Assembly (NCBI RefSeq): GCF_000317515.1
Contig: NC_019738.1
Coordinates: forward strand, 2,189,623 to 2,253,622
Direction: 5' to 3'
DNA length: 64,000 nucleotides
DNA from: Allocoleopsis franciscana PCC 7113
GTDB taxonomy: Bacteria > Cyanobacteriota > Cyanobacteriia > Cyanobacteriales > Coleofasciculaceae
Made by a program: the position numbers and the translations under genes. Position 1 is the first letter of the stretch, and each line of letters opens with the position of its first letter. This document shows positions 56,331 through 64,000 of the stretch, piece after piece. The notes beneath the pieces were generated by a model. The model did no database searches and had not been told where the DNA came from. It saw only the letters and a list, made by a program, of their open reading frames with translations.

Positions 56331-56411
56331 TGCGGATGGCGAGACTCGAACTCGCAAGGCAAAGCCACACGCCCCTCAAACGTGCGCGTATACCAATTCC
56401 GCCACATCCGC
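56331..56411 (-). tRNA. tRNA-Leu(GAG)
   Basis: On the minus strand the acceptor stem GCGGATG pairs with CATCCGC. The anticodon arm is CACGT-TTGAGGG-GCGTG with anticodon GAG. A long variable arm (TGGCTTTGCCT region) and T-loop TTCGAGT are present, as expected for a class II leucine tRNA. The length is 81 bases and no CCA is encoded. Confidence 0.94.
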
Positions 56412-56623
56412 GTATTGCTGATTATAGCAAAAAGAAAGAATTTTTACTGAAAATATTTTTTTCCTCGATTACCGCACATCTCAAGGAGTTAGAGAACATC
56501 GATGGAGGCGTTCTGCTTACCTCATGAGTGGGGATGGTTTAAGGGTTCGTGAGGAGAGGTGAACATCCCGACTGTCCAGGCTTATGGCTAGACGACCCGA
56601 CTCACGGCTACGGCTAACCAACC

Positions 56624-56735
56624 CTAGTGCATGACGGCAAAAGTTTCTGACCACCTCTGTGCAAGCAGGGGAGCGGGGGAGCGGGGGAGCGGGGGAGATT
56701 TTAGCTGGTCAGTTATTTCTGCCAGTCTGGTCTAG
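56624..56735 (+). mobile_element. MITE-like element, copy 2
   Basis: A 112 bp element bounded by CTAG, same orientation as copy 1. The left end matches copy 1 (GGCAAAAGTTTCTGACCACC is identical); the core has three GGGGGAGC octamers; the right end (GGTCAGTTATTTCTGCCAG) matches for most of its length but is degenerate in the last 10 bases. It lies in the gap before accC, ending 85 bp before the start codon, so it may affect the accC promoter. Confidence 0.85.
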
Positions 56736-56820
56736 CCACAACACAACTTTTCACAAAAAGTACAAATAGGGTGCGCGATCGCCTCTATCCTATCTGATAC
56801 GGGTATAGCAGCGCTGTTCT

Positions 56821-58176
56821 ATGCATTTTTCAAAAATTTTGATTGCCAATCGTGGGGAAATTGCCCTGCGGATTCTCCGAACCTGTGAAGAAATGGGGAT
56901 TGCCACTGTTGCCGTCCACTCCACCATTGACCGACACGCCCTTCATGTCCAACTCGCCGATGAAGCCGTTTGCATTGGTGATTCCCCCAGTAACAAAAGT
57001 TATCTCAATATTCCCAACATTATTGCCGCCGCCCTAACACGTAACGCCACGGCGATTCATCCGGGCTATGGATTTTTGGCAGAAAATGCTCGTTTTGCCG
57101 AAATTTGTGCCGATCATCAAATTTCCTTCATTGGCCCCACCCCAGACGCCATAAGAGCGATGGGTGATAAATCCACCGCCAAAGAAACGATGATTCGGGC
57201 GGGTGTTCCCACCGTGCCAGGGAGTGAGGGACTCTTAATGAGCGATCGCGAAGCCCATGCGATCGCCCAGAGAATTGGCCTTCCCGTGATGATCAAAGCC
57301 ACAGCGGGAGGAGGCGGACGGGGGATGCGTCTTGTCAGGGAAGAGTGTGACTTAACCAAACTCTTTCTTGCCGCCCAAGGAGAAGCCGAAGCCGCCTTTG
57401 GCAATCCCGGCGTCTATCTGGAAAAATTTGTTGAACGTCCCCGCCACATCGAATTTCAAATCTTGGCGGATAGCTACGGTAACGTAATCCATCTCGGTGA
57501 GCGCGACTGCTCCATTCAACGGCGACATCAAAAACTCTTAGAAGAAGCGCCCAGTCCAGCCCTCACCCCAGAACTACGGGAAAAGATGGGGATGGCAGCC
57601 GTCATGGCGGCAAAGTCGATCAACTATGTGGGTGCAGGTACCGTCGAATTTCTCTTAGATGCCTCCGGTGCCTTCTACTTCATGGAAATGAACACCCGCA
57701 TCCAAGTTGAGCATCCCGTTACCGAGATGATCACCGGTTTAGACCTCATTGCCGAACAAATTCGCATCGCCCAAGGCGAGAGATTACAACTCACCCAAGA
57801 CCAAGTTGTCCTCAAAGGTCATGCCATTGAATGTCGGATTAATGCCGAAGACCCCGATCATAACTTTCGTCCCCAACCCGGACGCATTAGCGGTTACCTG
57901 CCCCCAGGAGGCCCTGGTGTTCGCATGGATTCCCACGTTTACACCGATTACGAAATTCCGCCCTACTACGATTCGTTAATTGGCAAGTTAATTGTTTGGG
58001 GACCCAACCGTGAGGCAGCCATTAGGCGGATGAAACGAGCACTGCGGGAGTGTGCGGTTACGGGAGTGCCAACCACGATTGGCTTCCATCAAAAAATCTT
58101 AGAAACACCCGCATTTCTCAAAGGCGAAGTTTATACCAATTTTGTTGAGCAAATGATGAACGCTGGCAAGGGTTAG
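56821..58176 (+). CDS. accC: biotin carboxylase subunit of acetyl-CoA carboxylase
   Basis: A 451-residue ATP-grasp enzyme that carboxylates biotin on AccB, the first half-reaction of malonyl-CoA formation. It shows [33 protein letters not shown], the glycine loop [39 protein letters not shown] and a C-terminal AccC lid region. Length is standard. It is convergent with yggT. fabD in this window acts on the product of the same pathway but is about 56 kb away. Confidence 0.97.
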   Translation: MHFSKILIANRGEIALRILRTCEEMGIATVAVHSTIDRHALHVQLADEAVCIGDSPSNKSYLNIPNIIAAALTRNATAIHPGYGFLAENARFAEICADHQISFIGPTPDAIRAMGDKSTAKETMIRAGVPTVPGSEGLLMSDREAHAIAQRIGLPVMIKATAGGGGRGMRLVREECDLTKLFLAAQGEAEAAFGNPGVYLEKFVERPRHIEFQILADSYGNVIHLGERDCSIQRRHQKLLEEAPSPALTPELREKMGMAAVMAAKSINYVGAGTVEFLLDASGAFYFMEMNTRIQVEHPVTEMITGLDLIAEQIRIAQGERLQLTQDQVVLKGHAIECRINAEDPDHNFRPQPGRISGYLPPGGPGVRMDSHVYTDYEIPPYYDSLIGKLIVWGPNREAAIRRMKRALRECAVTGVPTTIGFHQKILETPAFLKGEVYTNFVEQMMNAGKG

Positions 58177-58261
58177 GGGTTAGGGGTAGTAACGGGAAAA
58201 GTATGAAGCAGAAAGTAGTGCTAAGCTAACGCGCATTTTAATTGCATCTTCTGAAAACAGG

Positions 58262-58313
58262 ATAAAAGCGCTCCAGTTCTCTCCCCAGCTCCCCGGCTCC
58301 CCAGGTCCCCGGC
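58262..58313. repeat. C-rich degenerate repeat between convergent accC and yggT
   Basis: Variants of GCTCCCCGGC/CAGCTCCCC repeat four to five times just beyond the yggT stop codon. Similar C-rich words sit at 7741-7806 in another convergent gap and inside the MITEs. Confidence 0.5.
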
Positions 58314-58598
58314 TTAATGCATCATCATCAGTAGTCCTTGCTGACCCAGCAGAATTTCCCTCAGTAAACTGAAAATTCCTACCCAAATAATGGGCGTAAT
58401 GTCAACCCCCCCAATGGGAGGTACCAACTTACGCATGGGTACCAACAAAGGCTCCGTGGGCCAAGCGACTAAATTAAACGGAAACCGATTGAGGTCGAGC
58501 TGAGGATACCAGGTAAGAATAATCCGGAAGATAAACAAAAAGATCATCAGTCCCAGCAAGAGACCCAGTATCCAAGGAGCCAGCGTAGAAACAGTCAT
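58314..58598 (-). CDS. YggT-family membrane protein (Ycf19-like)
   Basis: A 94-residue protein with two membrane helices (LAPWILGLLLGLMIFLFIF and ITPIIWVGIFSLLREILL) around a conserved loop (ILTWYPQLDLNRFPF, EPLLVPMRKLVPPIGGVD). The pattern defines the YggT/Ycf19 family. Cyanobacterial and plastid members have been linked to thylakoid or cell-shape functions, but no reaction is known. It lies between accC (convergent) and psbX (divergent), a frequent cyanobacterial neighbourhood. Confidence 0.92.
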   Translation of the reverse strand: MTVSTLAPWILGLLLGLMIFLFIFRIILTWYPQLDLNRFPFNLVAWPTEPLLVPMRKLVPPIGGVDITPIIWVGIFSLLREILLGQQGLLMMMH

Positions 58599-58932
58599 GA
58601 GTTGTTCAATCCCAAGGTCAAGTCTTCACCCAAACGCAGGCTTACAAACGTTTTGAAGCCATTTATTTTAATTTTACTCGGTATAACTACATGAATGTTA
58701 ACGAGGTTTTAAGCGATATAGAGATGGATAGGGCTAGTTCAGCCGAGCCGATTCGGACAGGATTGAGCGACCTAAACACAGGTCTTATATAAGCCTTTTT
58801 CAGCTACCCAGGCACAATTACTTCCTAGATACAGGCGAACATCCTTGTCATACTTGTGCCGCATTTGACTTCTCAAGCGGCAAACAGACTATTAGAATTA
58901 ATATGAAGAATATCAAAAAGGGTTGAAATTCT
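58599..58932. promoter_or_regulatory. divergent intergenic region yggT-psbX
   Basis: About 330 bp containing both promoters. The last 120 bp before psbX are A/T-rich, with AAAAAGGG 12 bases upstream of the psbX ATG as a weak ribosome-binding site. No other element is recognisable. Confidence 0.4.
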
Positions 58933-59052
58933 ATGACGCCTTCGTTAGCAAACTTTTTGTGGAGTCTCGTTTGGGGTGCTGTGATTGTTGTGATTCCTGT
59001 AACCGTTGGCCTAATCTTTATCAGCCAGAGGGATAAAATCCAGCGTTCTTAA
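58933..59052 (+). CDS. psbX: photosystem II protein PsbX
   Basis: A 39-residue single-helix thylakoid protein: [20 protein letters not shown], then a Pro and a Val/Leu/Ile-rich segment, ending in SQRDKIQRS. It matches cyanobacterial PsbX in length and in the SQRDKI tail. PsbX is a peripheral PSII subunit near cytochrome b559 and the quinone channel. A good terminator follows at 59092. ycf66 downstream is a common neighbour. Confidence 0.95.
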   Translation: MTPSLANFLWSLVWGAVIVVIPVTVGLIFISQRDKIQRS

Positions 59053-59418
59053 GCAGGAGCCGTTTGTTCTCAAAAATTTGACTGAAGGGCAGGGCAGCAA
59101 AAGACTTCGCTGCCCTATTTTGCTATACTCTATTCTTGTATTCTTGTCTGTGCCCTAAGGATTTAGCGCCCATTGTGGCAAAAAGTGAGGAAAGCTTGAG
59201 CAAATATCACATTCGCCCACAACAGAGCCAGCTAAACCAAAAAGTCTAGTTAAACTAGGAGCTTAGGTTTTATTTAGGTCTTATTGAAAAGAACAAGACT
59301 TCTAATCATAAAATGCGTTAACCCTACAATTCATCCCCTGTGTGGAAGTACATGGGAGAGATTGCTAGCTTGGTGTAAGGATAACTCGCTACCATAGGAC
59401 TGACTTAGGAGAGCAGCA
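59053..59418. other. intergenic region psbX-ycf66
   Basis: It holds the psbX terminator (59092-59123) and then about 295 bp of A/T-rich sequence that should contain the ycf66 promoter. No gene is visible. Confidence 0.4.
59092..59123 (+). terminator. intrinsic terminator of psbX
   Basis: GGGCAGC (59092-59098) pairs perfectly with GCTGCCC (59109-59115) around a 10-base loop, and is followed by TATTTTGCT. It lies 40 bp after the psbX stop codon. Confidence 0.8.
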
Positions 59419-60243
59419 ATGGTAAATTTTGGGCTGAATTCAGCCAGCATTTTGGGGATTTTTCTGGCCGTTGCAGGAGCAGCGCTCTACTTTATGCGTT
59501 CGGTACGTCCAGAGCTATCACGAGACCAGGATATATTTTTTGCGGCAGTGGGACTCTTGTGCGGCTTTATCCTCTTATTCCAGGGATGGCGACTCGATCC
59601 AATTCTGCAATTTGGTCAGTTTCTCCTGACCGGTACCACTATCTTTTTCGCCTATGAAGCAATTCGTTTACGGGGCGTTGCAACAAAGGTGGTGAAGGAG
59701 AGAACGCCCATTGTGGATGATGAGCGACCGGTGAGTAAAGCCTATCGATATGAGCCGGAGACGGACTACTACGATCAAATCGAACCAGAGGAAGAGCGGT
59801 ATGTGAAGCGTCGTCTGAGAGGAACAGAAACGGAAGATTCTTATGGGGGTCGAACCGAAGACGCTCGTCGTGTAAAAACTCGGACGGACTCGGAAAAAAT
59901 GGGGCCAACGGATCGTTCGCGCTCACGTCGTCCTCGTCCTACAGGTCGTCCTACAGAACCCCCCGTCGAGAGATGGGATGCCGAATTAGATTCGAGAGAA
60001 AGTAGTGACTGGGAAGACTCGTCGTCTCGCTCACGTCGCCCTCGCTCCACGAACCGCCCAGAAAGCCGTGACTCGGAAACGGGTGCTAAACCGAGGAGGC
60101 GTCGTCCTCCCCAAGACCGGGGCTCGACTTCACCCTCTAGAGACGTAGAACCCTCCCCGAAAGGCGAATATGTGGATTATCAACCCATCGATTCTTCCTC
60201 AGAAGAAAGCGGTAATTCGGATTCAGGGCGTTTCGACTATTAA
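59419..60243 (+). CDS. ycf66: Ycf66-family protein with long charged tail
   Basis: A 274-residue protein. The first 90 residues are the Ycf66 core with three hydrophobic segments (SILGIFLAVAGAALYFM, FFAAVGLLCGFILLFQGW, GQFLLTGTTIFFAYEAIRL). The remaining 180 residues are Arg/Ser/Glu/Pro-rich with repeated SRSRRPRPT-type motifs and are probably disordered. Ycf66 is found in cyanobacteria and some plastids; its function is unknown. Two TolB-like genes follow on the same strand, the first after 9 bp, so an operon is likely. Confidence 0.9.
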   Translation: MVNFGLNSASILGIFLAVAGAALYFMRSVRPELSRDQDIFFAAVGLLCGFILLFQGWRLDPILQFGQFLLTGTTIFFAYEAIRLRGVATKVVKERTPIVDDERPVSKAYRYEPETDYYDQIEPEEERYVKRRLRGTETEDSYGGRTEDARRVKTRTDSEKMGPTDRSRSRRPRPTGRPTEPPVERWDAELDSRESSDWEDSSSRSRRPRSTNRPESRDSETGAKPRRRRPPQDRGSTSPSRDVEPSPKGEYVDYQPIDSSSEESGNSDSGRFDY

Positions 60244-60252
60244 GCAGAGTAG

Positions 60253-60810
60253 ATGAGAAGCTTAGCGACTGGACTCACCCTCCGCCAGTGGCTGAGTTGG
60301 GGTATGGGGTTCAGCGTTGTGGGGATCGTCACCGCCTGTAGCCCAACCAACAGCTACCAGGAACCTGCTGTTCTCAACAGCCGTTATACAAATGAACAAC
60401 CCGCGTTGAGCGGGAATGGTCAATTTGTGGCTTTTGTTTCTAACCGGGATGGCGATCGCAAAATTGTGATGTACGACTTGCAAAAACGTTTGTTCGTGGA
60501 TTTGTCGCGTGTAAATCGACCGGATGCGATCGCAGAAAATCCTAGTCTGAGCCGTACTGGTCGCTATATGGCCTACATTGCCAGCGACCAAGGCCGCCCA
60601 GAAATTGACCTGTATGACCGAGCAACCAAACGCATAGAAACTCTCACCATTGGCTATCGCGGCTGGGTGCGAAATCCAAGTATTAGTCCTGATGGTCGCT
60701 ACGTCGTCTTTGAAACCAGCCGTCGGGGTCAGTGGGATGTTGAAGTCTTGGATCGGGGGCCAAATATTGAATTAGATATCGCCGAGGGTAGCCGCTCTTT
60801 CCGACGATAA
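60253..60810 (+). CDS. TolB-like (PD40 repeat) lipoprotein
   Basis: A 185-residue protein with a signal sequence ending in a lipobox-like VTAC (Cys about 29). The mature part contains three WD40-like PD40 beta units (ALSGNGQFVAFVSNRDGDR, SLSRTGRYMAYIASDQG, SISPDGRYVVFETSRRGQ). TolB-type propellers usually have more units, so this is a short form. It starts 9 bp after ycf66 and is followed by a paralogue. Confidence 0.85.
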   Translation: MRSLATGLTLRQWLSWGMGFSVVGIVTACSPTNSYQEPAVLNSRYTNEQPALSGNGQFVAFVSNRDGDRKIVMYDLQKRLFVDLSRVNRPDAIAENPSLSRTGRYMAYIASDQGRPEIDLYDRATKRIETLTIGYRGWVRNPSISPDGRYVVFETSRRGQWDVEVLDRGPNIELDIAEGSRSFRR

Positions 60811-60924
60811 AGGCTCAAACAGGAAGGATGTACGATTGGTGCTATCAGCCAAAGTGTCAGATGTAGCCTTCATAAAACCCAGAAGGTGTTCAGTCTTTTC
60901 ATACTTCACACTTCATACGTTTTG

Positions 60925-61449
60925 GTGAATCGTTATTTTTGGCTATCAGTAACCGCTTTGACGAGCTTGTTAACCAGTTGCACCAGTGCCACTCGTCTTT
61001 TAGATTTTCCGTTCGATCCCGGAGGGCGTAGTTTAAATAGTTTGGCATCGGAATTAAATCCCCAAGTGTCAGGGCGATACATTGTTTTTGTCTCGGATCG
61101 GCGCGGCAGTCCGGATGTTTATCTCTATGATGCGAATACCCAAAGTTTGATTGAACTACCGGGACTCAATGCTCTGGATGCGATCGCCTCTCACCCTAGT
61201 GTGACTGAAGACGGTAATACCCTTGTGTTTGCTGCCATTCGTCAGGGACGTTCCGGAATCTACGTCTATAACCGAGGCACACTTCAGTTACGGAATCTTA
61301 CAGAAAATCTTCGAGCCGAAGTGCGTAATCCAACGATTAGTGCTGATGGCAGTACTATTGCTTTTGAATCAAGCCAGAATGGTAGATGGGAAATTATGGT
61401 GTATGACCGTTCTGGGAAGCCCCTGAATTTGCCAACACCCACTCTCTAG
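60925..61449 (+). CDS. TolB-like (PD40 repeat) lipoprotein, paralogue
   Basis: From the GTG at 60925 the product is about 174 residues with signal peptide and lipobox LLTSC (Cys about 19); a start at 60886 would add 13 residues. Three PD40 units follow (NPQVSGRYIVFVSDRRGSP, SVTEDGNTLVFAAIRQGRS, TISADGSTIAFESSQNGRW). It is clearly a tandem paralogue of the upstream gene. An HtrA-like protease gene begins 26 bp downstream on the same strand. Confidence 0.82.
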   Translation: MNRYFWLSVTALTSLLTSCTSATRLLDFPFDPGGRSLNSLASELNPQVSGRYIVFVSDRRGSPDVYLYDANTQSLIELPGLNALDAIASHPSVTEDGNTLVFAAIRQGRSGIYVYNRGTLQLRNLTENLRAEVRNPTISADGSTIAFESSQNGRWEIMVYDRSGKPLNLPTPTL

Positions 61450-61475
61450 GTTGAGTCATCATCGTTCTTCCACCC

Positions 61476-62930
61476 ATGAGTACCAGACACCTGCGTATCG
61501 CCACACCAGGAATGATTGCTGCCGCAGTGGCTATCGGTGCTACGACCCTAACTGTAATCGCTCCTGTTGACTTGCTCAGTCTATCCTTACAGTCAAACCG
61601 TGCTTTTGCCCAAGATGTTGACGAGCAAATCAATATTCGAGTGTATCAACGGGCAAGCCCAGCCGTCGTTTCCATCGATACCAATGACGGTGCAGGAAGT
61701 GGCAGTATTATTAGCCCAGATGGGTTAGTTTTAACCAATGCCCATGTTGTGGACAATGCACGTACCGTCGAGGTGACATTGACCGACGGTCGCAAGTTTT
61801 TAGCTGATGTTGTTGGTTTTGGCGCGAATGGTCTTGACCTCGCTGTTGTAAAAATTCGAGGAGCGAACAATTTACCAAGCATTACCTTGGCTCGTAGCGC
61901 CGTACAAGTGGGTCAGAGGGCATTTGCGATTGGTAATCCCTTTGGTCGATTTCAAGGAACCTTTACGACGGGGATTGTTAGTCGTATCGATCAAGAACGC
62001 GGCTTGATTCAAACTGATGCCGCCATTAATCCCGGTAATTCAGGCGGACCACTTTTGAATAGTCAGGGTGAATTGATTGGTGTGAATACGGCAATTTTTA
62101 CCGATAGTCGTAGGGGTGGCAATATTGGGATTGGTTTTGCGATCGCTCTTGAGCGAGTACAACCGTTCCTCTCGGCGGTGCGCTCCGGAAGTGCTCCCCG
62201 GACAACTCAACGCCAAGGGCCAGACCCTGGTAGGAATGCTCCTCAATCCCTAGCTCTTAATGGTTCTGTCATTACAGGCACTCTAGGACGAGGTAGCAGT
62301 GTGTTGCCAGTGGATAATAGCTTCTTTGACCTTTATACCTTTGAAGGGAGAGCCGGTCAACGGGTTCAATTTGACATGGCAAGTCAGGAAATCGACCCTT
62401 ATTTAATTTTGATTGATCCCAATGGGAATGAGGTAGCTCAAGACGATGATAGTGGGGGCGGGTCGAATGCTCGAATCCTCGCCACTTTACCCGTTGATGG
62501 GAGCTACCTATTGATGGCAAACTCTTTTGAGGCAGGACAAGCGGGAGCTTATCAATTACGCGCTCAGGCGGCGACGGTCGGGAGTCCTAATGCTGCCAGT
62601 CAGGAACGTTTCCGTTTCGTCTTACGGCAACAAGGTATTCTTGGCCCTGGTTCTTTTGTATTACCTTCAGATGGCAGTTTGTTCAAAGTCCATATCTTTG
62701 AAGGCCGTGCGGGTCAGTCAGTCACGATTAACTTAGCGAGTCCAGATTTTAAAACGTATTTGGCACTGCTTGATCCCAGGGGTCAGTCCATTGGCGAAAA
62801 TGATCAGGTTAGCCAGAATGACAACAATTCCAGCTTGACGGTTACTTTGCCCCAAACGGGTATCTATCGGGTGATTGTTAATGCGTATGACAGGAGAGGG
62901 AGAGGTCGGTACCTTTTGACAATACGCTAG
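61476..62930 (+). CDS. trypsin-like (HtrA/Deg) serine protease with two PPC domains
   Basis: A 484-residue exported protease. A signal peptide (about 1-45, ending NRAFAQ) leads to a chymotrypsin fold with the catalytic triad in LTNAHVVDNA (His), NGLDLAVVKI (Asp) and NPGNSGGPLL (Ser). In place of the PDZ domain of classical HtrA there are two PPC-type beta domains (about 255-360 and 370-484: FDLYTFEGRAGQRVQFDM, FKVHIFEGRAGQSVTINL). The stop codon TAG is the first CTAG of MITE copy 3. It probably shares a transcript with the two TolB-like lipoproteins. Confidence 0.92.
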   Translation: MSTRHLRIATPGMIAAAVAIGATTLTVIAPVDLLSLSLQSNRAFAQDVDEQINIRVYQRASPAVVSIDTNDGAGSGSIISPDGLVLTNAHVVDNARTVEVTLTDGRKFLADVVGFGANGLDLAVVKIRGANNLPSITLARSAVQVGQRAFAIGNPFGRFQGTFTTGIVSRIDQERGLIQTDAAINPGNSGGPLLNSQGELIGVNTAIFTDSRRGGNIGIGFAIALERVQPFLSAVRSGSAPRTTQRQGPDPGRNAPQSLALNGSVITGTLGRGSSVLPVDNSFFDLYTFEGRAGQRVQFDMASQEIDPYLILIDPNGNEVAQDDDSGGGSNARILATLPVDGSYLLMANSFEAGQAGAYQLRAQAATVGSPNAASQERFRFVLRQQGILGPGSFVLPSDGSLFKVHIFEGRAGQSVTINLASPDFKTYLALLDPRGQSIGENDQVSQNDNNSSLTVTLPQTGIYRVIVNAYDRRGRGRYLLTIR

Positions 62931-63078
62931 TGCAGCATGGCAGAAATAACTGACCAGCTAAAATCTCCCCTGCTCCCCTGCTCCCCTGCTCCCCTGCTCC
63001 CCTGCTCCCCTGCTCCCCTGCTCCCCTGCTCCCCTGCTTGTACAGAGGTGGTCAGAAACTTTTGCCGGGATGCACTGG
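62927..63078 (-). mobile_element. MITE-like element, copy 3, with nine tandem octamers
   Basis: About 152 bp, inverted relative to copies 1 and 2. The left end CTAGTGCAGCATGGCAGAAA and the right-end complement AGTGCATCCCGGCAAAAGTT match the two ends of copy 1; the second is identical over about 30 bases. The core is nine perfect CTCCCCTG units (62965-63036). The outermost right CTAG has decayed (CTGG). The left CTAG supplies the stop codon of the protease gene. Confidence 0.85.
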
Positions 63079-63235
63079 GTGGGAAGGTTGAAGAAGTGAA
63101 AGAGGGGCAACCACGGCGGGATTGCCCCGACAGGGGGGAGTTAGTGCGTAAGCCGTAAACTTGTTAAACAGCTTTAACGAAACGATTGCGATGCTCTTGA
63201 GGGTTACCTTCAACCCTGCAAATAGTCTTTAATCC
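62931..63235. other. intergenic region between protease gene and hli
   Basis: About 300 bp, half of it MITE copy 3. The remaining 155 bp hold no gene; these are two convergent genes, so a terminator is expected but I see only weak inverted words. Confidence 0.4.
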
Positions 63236-63427
63236 TCAATCAAGCAGACCTAACCAAGTCAGTAGACCTTGACGGGTGAGCAATTCCAGTATCAATAAAC
63301 CAACAAAGCCAATCATGGCAAAGCGACCATTAATTTGCTCAGCGTAGGGAGTCCAACCAAAAGCGGGTTCTGGTTGGTTAAATGACTCTTTGGGGGATTC
63401 GGGAGCAGAAGTTGTTTCAGAAGTCAT
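63236..63427 (-). CDS. high-light-inducible / CAB-ELIP-HLIP family protein
   Basis: A 63-residue thylakoid protein with one membrane helix carrying the chlorophyll-binding signature [20 protein letters not shown]. The N-terminal 30 residues are polar with WTPYAEQ just ahead of the helix, typical of Hli proteins. Hlips bind chlorophyll and carotenoid, and protect PSII assembly and chlorophyll recycling under stress. Its ATG overlaps the sdhB stop by 4 bp (ATGA), so it should be translated from the sdhB transcript. Confidence 0.92.
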   Translation of the reverse strand: MTSETTSAPESPKESFNQPEPAFGWTPYAEQINGRFAMIGFVGLLILELLTRQGLLTWLGLLD

Positions 63428-64000
63428 GATTTTGATGCCGCGTCCTCCTTAGATGTTTCAGACTCGAAGTTTTGCACGGATTCAATGAGCGATCGCACTT
63501 GTTCTGTTCCCTCGGAGCGATCGAACCCTAAGGGGAATTTCCCGCGTGCGATCATTCGTACTCCCAAGGGTCCTAAACTCAGTAAACCCTTAATATCCCG
63601 GAACGAATTGCCAACGACTTGAATGCCAAACATCCGCTCATCGACCCAGCCTCCTCGTTTGACTAAATTAATTAATGTCTTACGGTGACGAATTTGGCGG
63701 CTAGCTTGGTCGTCCTTACGTTCTAGGATTTCCTGTTTAATTTTACCGATTTGATCCATCGGAGCCACCTCCATTGGGCAAACCGCATTACACATTAAAC
63801 AGCGGGTGCAACCCCACACCCCTTTCGTTCCTTCGTTATATTTTTCCAAGCGACTTTCTTTTTGAGCGTCGCGAGAATCTGCTACCATACGTTGGGCTTT
63901 CGCTAAGGCATGAGGCCCAACAAAGTCTGAGTTAACTTCGCGGGCATTGCATTCCGAATAACAGGCACCACATAGGATACAGTTACCGATCTGATCTAAG
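63424..64000 (-). CDS. sdhB: succinate dehydrogenase/fumarate reductase iron-sulfur subunit, C-terminal part
   Basis: The open frame enters from the right edge and ends at 63424 (about 192 residues visible). Two Cys clusters, [11 protein letters not shown] and [12 protein letters not shown], are those of the 4Fe-4S and 3Fe-4S centres of SdhB/FrdB. The 2Fe-2S ferredoxin domain would lie outside the window. SdhB passes electrons from succinate to quinone in the membrane. The C-terminal 100 residues extend beyond the usual bacterial form, as in cyanobacterial SdhB. Confidence 0.88.
   Translation of the reverse strand, partial: LDQIGNCILCGACYSECNAREVNSDFVGPHALAKAQRMVADSRDAQKESRLEKYNEGTKGVWGCTRCLMCNAVCPMEVAPMDQIGKIKQEILERKDDQASRQIRHRKTLINLVKRGGWVDERMFGIQVVGNSFRDIKGLLSLGPLGVRMIARGKFPLGFDRSEGTEQVRSLIESVQNFESETSKEDAASKS

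Larger units (their letters stand above)
56226..56820. other. intergenic region with tRNA-Leu and a MITE copy
   Basis: Apart from tRNA-Leu (56331-56411) and the MITE (56624-56735), the region between cobL and accC shows no gene. A 65-codon frame overlapping the tRNA on the opposite strand is not credible. Confidence 0.4.

Noticed and set aside
56330-56527. 65-codon frame on the plus strand
   Set aside because: It is antisense to tRNA-Leu for its first 80 bases; not a gene.
62965-63036. CRISPR-like periodic repeat
   Set aside because: Units are contiguous octamers without spacers, inside a MITE; not a CRISPR array.
62937-63158. 73-codon frame with LLPCSPAP repeats
   Set aside because: It lies over the octamer array of MITE copy 3; the repetition is due to the DNA repeat, not a gene.

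Overview
The window looks like chromosomal DNA of a filamentous, probably non-heterocystous cyanobacterium. It carries psbZ, psbX, ycf66 and a high-light-inducible protein gene. HIP1-type octamers (GCGATCGC) are frequent, eukaryotic-type Ser/Thr kinases are abundant, and a phototaxis-type chemosensory cluster is present. Genus is not determinable by eye; the Coleofasciculus/Microcoleus group is only a guess. I see no IS transposase, rRNA, prophage or CRISPR array. There are many small non-coding repeats and two tRNAs.

Layout. 1-5.7 kb (minus strand): plsC (partial), fabD, a PP2C phosphatase, an ABC1/UbiB kinase, a small conserved protein and a membrane-anchored kinase-like protein whose catalytic motifs look degraded. 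5.8-16.6 kb: a secreted helical-repeat protein carrying an in-frame MITE, a DHH-CBS-tRNA nucleotidyltransferase fusion, psbZ-ribH, tRNA-Gly, a divergent proA, a delta-9 desaturase and an Alum_res-type PLP enzyme. 16.6-34.3 kb: signalling genes (OmpR-type regulator, PAS histidine kinase, kinase-TPR protein, a 1,827-residue kinase-AAA-GAF-histidine kinase followed by a receiver-cyclase), interrupted by bamA/Omp85 and an lpxB-like gene.

34.4-50.6 kb (minus strand): urease accessory genes ureE and ureF lie at one end and ureG at the other. Between them sits a complete chemosensory cluster of about 13 kb: PatA-like regulator, CheY-like, CheW, a soluble MCP with eight GAF domains, CheA-receiver hybrid, second CheW. 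Five GAF domains have the Cys-His bilin-attachment dyad and one has a DXCF cysteine plus Cys-Tyr, so the MCP is most likely a multi-chromophore photoreceptor of the PixJ/PtxD type. 50.7-64 kb: paired DUF4168-like proteins, holA, a 2H phosphoesterase, cobH-cobL, tRNA-Leu, accC, yggT, psbX, ycf66, two TolB-like lipoproteins, an HtrA-like protease with PPC domains, hli and sdhB (partial).

The most notable signals are the non-coding repeats. A MITE-like element with imperfect terminal inverted repeats occurs three times, plus one degenerate half-site. One copy adds exactly 41 in-frame codons to a gene and another supplies a stop codon. Three other repeat-like insertions appear to be tolerated inside coding sequence. 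Other highlights are the split urease accessory locus, the tandemly amplified chromophore-binding GAF array, a candidate pseudokinase and a kinase gene remnant.
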